NCBI GenBank assembly: GCA_003488005.1
Contig: DNND01000002.1
Coordinates: 18,563 to 26,637, forward strand
Reading direction: 5' to 3'
Source of the DNA: Blastocatellia bacterium
GTDB lineage: Bacteria > Acidobacteriota > Blastocatellia > Pyrinomonadales > Pyrinomonadaceae
DNA: 8,075 bases
Part shown: piece by piece, positions 5,898-8,075 of the stretch
Layout: the number at the start of each line of letters is the position of its first letter
Numbering within the stretch: the stretch's first letter is position 1
Program-made: the position numbers and the translations under genes
The notes under the pieces: generated by a model
The model's database searches: none
What the model was told of the DNA's origin: nothing
What the model saw: only the letters and a program-made list of their open reading frames with translations

Positions 5898-7406
5898 TTA
5901 ATCACTCTGCGGACTTCCTTCCACTTCCACGCCTTTATGCTTTTGCGCGCGCCGGTGAATCGGCGAACGCGCCGTCAGCAGATCGTGGTGCCTGGAACCG
6001 ATCACATAGGCGAGACCCTGGTAGGTCATCCCCAGCAAATGGGCGGCGTGCGTGACGCTGCCGTTTGACTGCGCCAGCGCCTGACGAATCAAACCCGATT
6101 CGAATTTCAAGACTTCAAGCGGGAAAGTGCAGGGCGTGTTGAAAACGGTTTCGGTAGCGACTTCGGGTTTCAATTCACCGCGAATGTTGGCGAACACTTT
6201 GCGCGCGGCGGCGTTAAGGCGGAGCATGATGTCCTGGCTTTGCGATTTTGCGAGCCAGTCGCTGGCGCGATCATAAGCGGCATACAACGTTCCGGCCGGG
6301 AGTTCGTCGAGTTCTTCGATTAACGTGAGCGCGGCGAGTCCGGCCTTGTTAAGAGCGCCAACCTGATGACCAATCTCGATGGCTTTTTGAAAAGTAAACT
6401 GCGCTCGTTCGGTTTGTTTCAGCCGGGCGATGGCGATGCCGTGAGTGATGAGCGCATCTGCGAGTAGGCATTGATGGCCGCTCTTTTCCAACACTCGCAC
6501 CGCGCCACGCGCAACCGCGTCGGCTTCTTTGAATTTCTTCTCCGCGATCAAAACCTGCGCCCGCGTGTCGTCGATCTGAGCAACGCCAACTTTGTCTTTG
6601 ATCCGGACTCTTAGACGACGGGCCTGTTCAAGATATCCATGCGCTTCCTTGAAGCGTGAAAGCTTGTAGAGAAGAAACCCGAGATTGTTTTTGACGTCGG
6701 CACGGTAAGGGTTATTGCGAGCGAGTTTGAAGAAATGATCGGCCTTCTCGTATTCGCTAATTGCCCGCTGCAAGTAGTCGCTTCTGTTTTCTGCGGTAGC
6801 GATCTCTCGCAGTACGATCGCTAATTGGTTGTGATATGTTCCTTTAATGGTCTGATTACTGATCTTATTGAACAAAGGACCGTTGTCGGTCAGGATCTTT
6901 AAGGCTTCGCCGTAACGCGACGAAGACCACTCGACCACCGCTAACGCATGTAAGGCCGCGGCTCTGGTATTTCCTTCAATCGTGAGTTTCTCAAGCGCCT
7001 CGCACAGCATGATTCGCGCTTCATTGAAAGCCCCTTCGCGCCAATAACAGCATGCTAGCTCAACCCTGGCTGCGGCTATCTTCCTTAAATCTTTTGCTGA
7101 TTCGTGAAAGGCAATACTCTTCGAGATCAAATTTTTAGCAATCTCTTGAGCACCTTCTACTTTGTTCTTACTTCCAATCCATCTCGTTAAGATGCCTGTG
7201 CACAGTAAGAGTTCCGCGGCGACGGAAGCGTGCAGATTTTCTATGTGGGGCCGCATACCAATCTGTTTCCAGAAAGGGCGCATTACTTGTTGCGCACCCT
7301 CGTAATCGCCCCGATCCTTAAGTTCAATCGCCGCTTGACACCGGACGAGGGCTTCTTCGTTAGCACTGAGGTGCGCGGTGTTGAGTTTTCGTGAGGTCAT
7401 CCTCAT
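5898..7406 (-). CDS. TPR-repeat protein with C-terminal Fis-type helix-turn-helix, putative transcriptional regulator
   Basis: This is a 502-residue protein with no signal peptide or membrane segment, so it is cytoplasmic. Residues about 20-365 are helical TPR-like repeats with the usual small/large residue pattern, for example EYEKADHFFKLARNNPYRAD (218-237), VKNNLGFLLYKLSRFKEAHGYLEQA (238-262) and a unit around 277-305. TPR solenoids bind proteins or peptides. Residues about 430-480 (LEVLKFESGLIRQALAQSNGSVTHAAHLLGMTYQGLAYVI) match the Fis/HTH_8 fold: an ESGLI(R)xAL helix, a GSVTHAAHLLGM turn-helix, and then TYQGLAYVI as recognition helix. The basic tail (RSPIHRRAQKHK) may add DNA contacts. 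There is no sigma54 AAA+ domain. The ATG at 7406 follows AAGGG by 11 nt; a second ATG at 7400 has no better site. The gene diverges from a secreted peptide gene 156 bp away, its likely target or partner. The binding partner is unknown. Confidence 0.85.
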   Translation of the reverse strand: MRMTSRKLNTAHLSANEEALVRCQAAIELKDRGDYEGAQQVMRPFWKQIGMRPHIENLHASVAAELLLCTGILTRWIGSKNKVEGAQEIAKNLISKSIAFHESAKDLRKIAAARVELACCYWREGAFNEARIMLCEALEKLTIEGNTRAAALHALAVVEWSSSRYGEALKILTDNGPLFNKISNQTIKGTYHNQLAIVLREIATAENRSDYLQRAISEYEKADHFFKLARNNPYRADVKNNLGFLLYKLSRFKEAHGYLEQARRLRVRIKDKVGVAQIDDTRAQVLIAEKKFKEADAVARGAVRVLEKSGHQCLLADALITHGIAIARLKQTERAQFTFQKAIEIGHQVGALNKAGLAALTLIEELDELPAGTLYAAYDRASDWLAKSQSQDIMLRLNAAARKVFANIRGELKPEVATETVFNTPCTFPLEVLKFESGLIRQALAQSNGSVTHAAHLLGMTYQGLAYVIGSRHHDLLTARSPIHRRAQKHKGVEVEGSPQSD

Positions 7407-7462
7407 GAGAATTAGACCCTTCTAAGTGAGTGTAAGAGAGCTTGCTAACCTGACGGCTGGGA

Positions 7463-7491
7463 ATATTAGTTGTCCGCAACTCACCTTGCAA
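7463..7491 (-). promoter_or_regulatory. putative sigma70-type promoter of the TPR regulator gene
   Basis: On the minus strand, TTGCAA (7491-7486) and TAATAT (7468-7463) are 17 bp apart. Transcription would start near 7456 and give a leader of about 50 nt. The -35 box is self-complementary and can also serve the divergent gene. Confidence 0.45.
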
Positions 7492-7516
7492 GACTTTCCC
7501 GAAATTGGTCTATTCT
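7486..7516 (+). promoter_or_regulatory. putative promoter of the small secreted peptide gene, sharing the TTGCAA box
   Basis: TTGCAA (7486-7491) and TATTCT (7511-7516) are 19 bp apart, slightly long for a sigma70 promoter. The box lies in the palindrome CTTGCAAG (7485-7492), which could instead be an operator. CTTGC recurs at 7441 and 7533. Confidence 0.3.
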
Positions 7517-7549
7517 GTTTTATGTAAGAACTCTTGCATCCCCACAATT

Positions 7550-7556
7550 AAGGAGA
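7550..7556 (+). promoter_or_regulatory. ribosome binding site of the small secreted peptide
   Basis: AAGGAGA ends 6 nt before the ATG at 7563. It sets the start there rather than at the upstream in-frame start at 7470, which would put 31 extra residues before the signal peptide. Confidence 0.85.
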
Positions 7557-7562
7557 CAAACA

Positions 7563-7778
7563 ATGAAACGTTTCTCAGTAGCGCTTGCTCTGATGGTCTT
7601 GGTGTCTGTGTCCGCATCCGCGGGAGAAATACCAACCATGGGTGCGCCGCAACCTCCGCCGCAACAAACGACAACCACAATGAATCCGGGCGAAATACCG
7701 TCGGTTCCTGCGGCAGAGCAGCTATCAGATGCAGCGCTTTCCGCGATCCTGACTGCTCTGGGTCTGGCCTTAATTTAA
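7563..7778 (+). CDS. 71-residue secreted Pro-rich small protein with two GEIP motifs, possible signal peptide precursor
   Basis: I know no named family for this gene. Residues 1-20 are a textbook Sec signal peptide: MKR, a hydrophobic core FSVALALMVLVSV, and SASA with cleavage after A20. The mature 51 residues begin GEIPTMGAPQ, continue with a Pro/Gln/Thr linker (PPPQQTTTTMN, 31-41), repeat the opening as GEIPSVPAAE (43-52), and end in a hydrophobic, probably helical tail (54-71, LSDAALSAILTALGLALI). There are no cysteines, no lipobox and no double-Gly leader. The start is supported by AAGGAGA 6 nt upstream. It lies back to back with the TPR/Fis regulator gene, which suggests control by that regulator or a ligand-receptor pairing; both are inferences. 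It could equally be a small envelope-associated protein. A nested inverted repeat starts at its stop codon. Confidence 0.8.
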   Translation: MKRFSVALALMVLVSVSASAGEIPTMGAPQPPPQQTTTTMNPGEIPSVPAAEQLSDAALSAILTALGLALI

Positions 7779-7877
7779 GAGAGCGGAATCGGTAATGGTT
7801 TTGAAAGAGAGATTTTTTTCGCGGTGTGCTCATCTAACCCTTCACCGCACTCACCCTAACATTACCGATTCGCTCTT
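7777..7877. repeat. nested inverted repeat downstream of the small secreted peptide gene
   Basis: The outer arms are 7777-7797 and 7860-7877. They share AATCGGTAATG against CATTACCGATT, followed by CGCTCTT pairing with AAGAG-GCG with small bulges. Inside, GCGGTG (7821-7826) pairs with CACCGC (7843-7848). A T7 run (7813-7819) lies between outer and inner arms rather than after a stem, so this is not a standard terminator. It may be a folded 3' untranslated region or a small repeat element. Confidence 0.55.
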
Positions 7878-8075
7878 GCGGCTGGACGAGACAATCTAAT
7901 TCAATTAGCCGCCTCACGGCAGCAGGGCGTAGTGTGTCTTGACGTGAAAAGCAAACTGTTAGTCAGCGCCGCCGAGGTCAGATTGCCTCTCACCCCAGTG
8001 GCACGAGGTCCGCCTGCGGTAAGATTGTGTGAAAACTCAAGACGCGATGAACAACGCTGAAAGCGTTCGCTAATT
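7878..8075. other. intergenic stretch with no recognisable gene
   Basis: No convincing reading frame, tRNA or known RNA motif is visible. Short potential stems are GCGGCT (7878-7883) with AGCCGC (7907-7912), GTCTTGA (7936-7942) with TCAAGAC (8037-8043), and a compact hairpin ACGCT-GAA-AGCGT near 8052-8064, extended by GCGA/TCGC after an internal loop. The last stem near the window edge might end a transcript or precede a gene outside the window. Confidence 0.4.

Noticed and set aside
7470..7562. Upstream start extending the small secreted peptide by 31 residues
   Set aside because: It would bury the signal peptide, and it overlaps the promoter region. The AAGGAGA site 6 nt before 7563 is decisive.

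Overview
The window looks like a chromosomal piece of an Acidobacteriota genome, most probably Blastocatellia/Pyrinomonadales. This taxonomic call is an inference. It rests on recalled family resemblances (a TPR protein ending in a Fis-type helix-turn-helix, a Cys-rich protein ending in an EF-hand module with a Pro/Thr/Ser linker), moderate GC content, and intergenic regions full of heptamer-based inverted repeats. No database search was possible.

Left part, plus strand (1-3417): a small secreted four-cysteine protein (112-624); a REP/BIME-like doublet of GTAG-footed hairpins (624-705) whose first hairpin can also act as an intrinsic terminator; a two-helix YggT-family membrane protein (714-1232); a heptamer inverted repeat (1233-1354); the bacterial signal recognition particle RNA (about 1371-1472); a second long hairpin (1490-1563) ending 6 nt before the dnaX start; and dnaX (1570-3417), encoding the DNA polymerase III tau/gamma clamp-loader subunit. 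The SRP RNA-dnaX order is also found in Bacillus subtilis. The usual ybaB-recR genes do not follow dnaX here.

Middle part, minus strand (3557-5558): one secreted-protein gene that appears split into two overlapping reading frames. The promoter-proximal half (4827-5558) has a good promoter, a strong ribosome binding site and a signal/anchor helix. The distal half (3557 to about 4828) has 26 cysteines, PT/PS linkers and three EF-hand-like loops, but no credible start of its own. The first frame ends UUU UAA G, where a +1 slip on UUU leads straight into the second frame. Programmed frameshifting, a disabling mutation and a sequencing error all remain possible.

Right part (5750-7878): a 502-residue TPR regulator with a C-terminal Fis-type DNA-binding domain (5898-7406, minus), followed by a run of four hairpins that ends in a terminator. 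Diverging from it is a 71-residue secreted small protein (7563-7778, plus) with a signal peptide, two GEIP motifs and a hydrophobic C-terminus. The two putative promoters share one palindromic TTGCAA box. A cytoplasmic TPR/DNA-binding protein next to an exported peptide resembles the logic of RRNPP peptide-signalling pairs in Firmicutes, with the domain order reversed. This is the best candidate here for an undescribed system. After it come a nested inverted repeat and about 200 bp without a recognisable gene.
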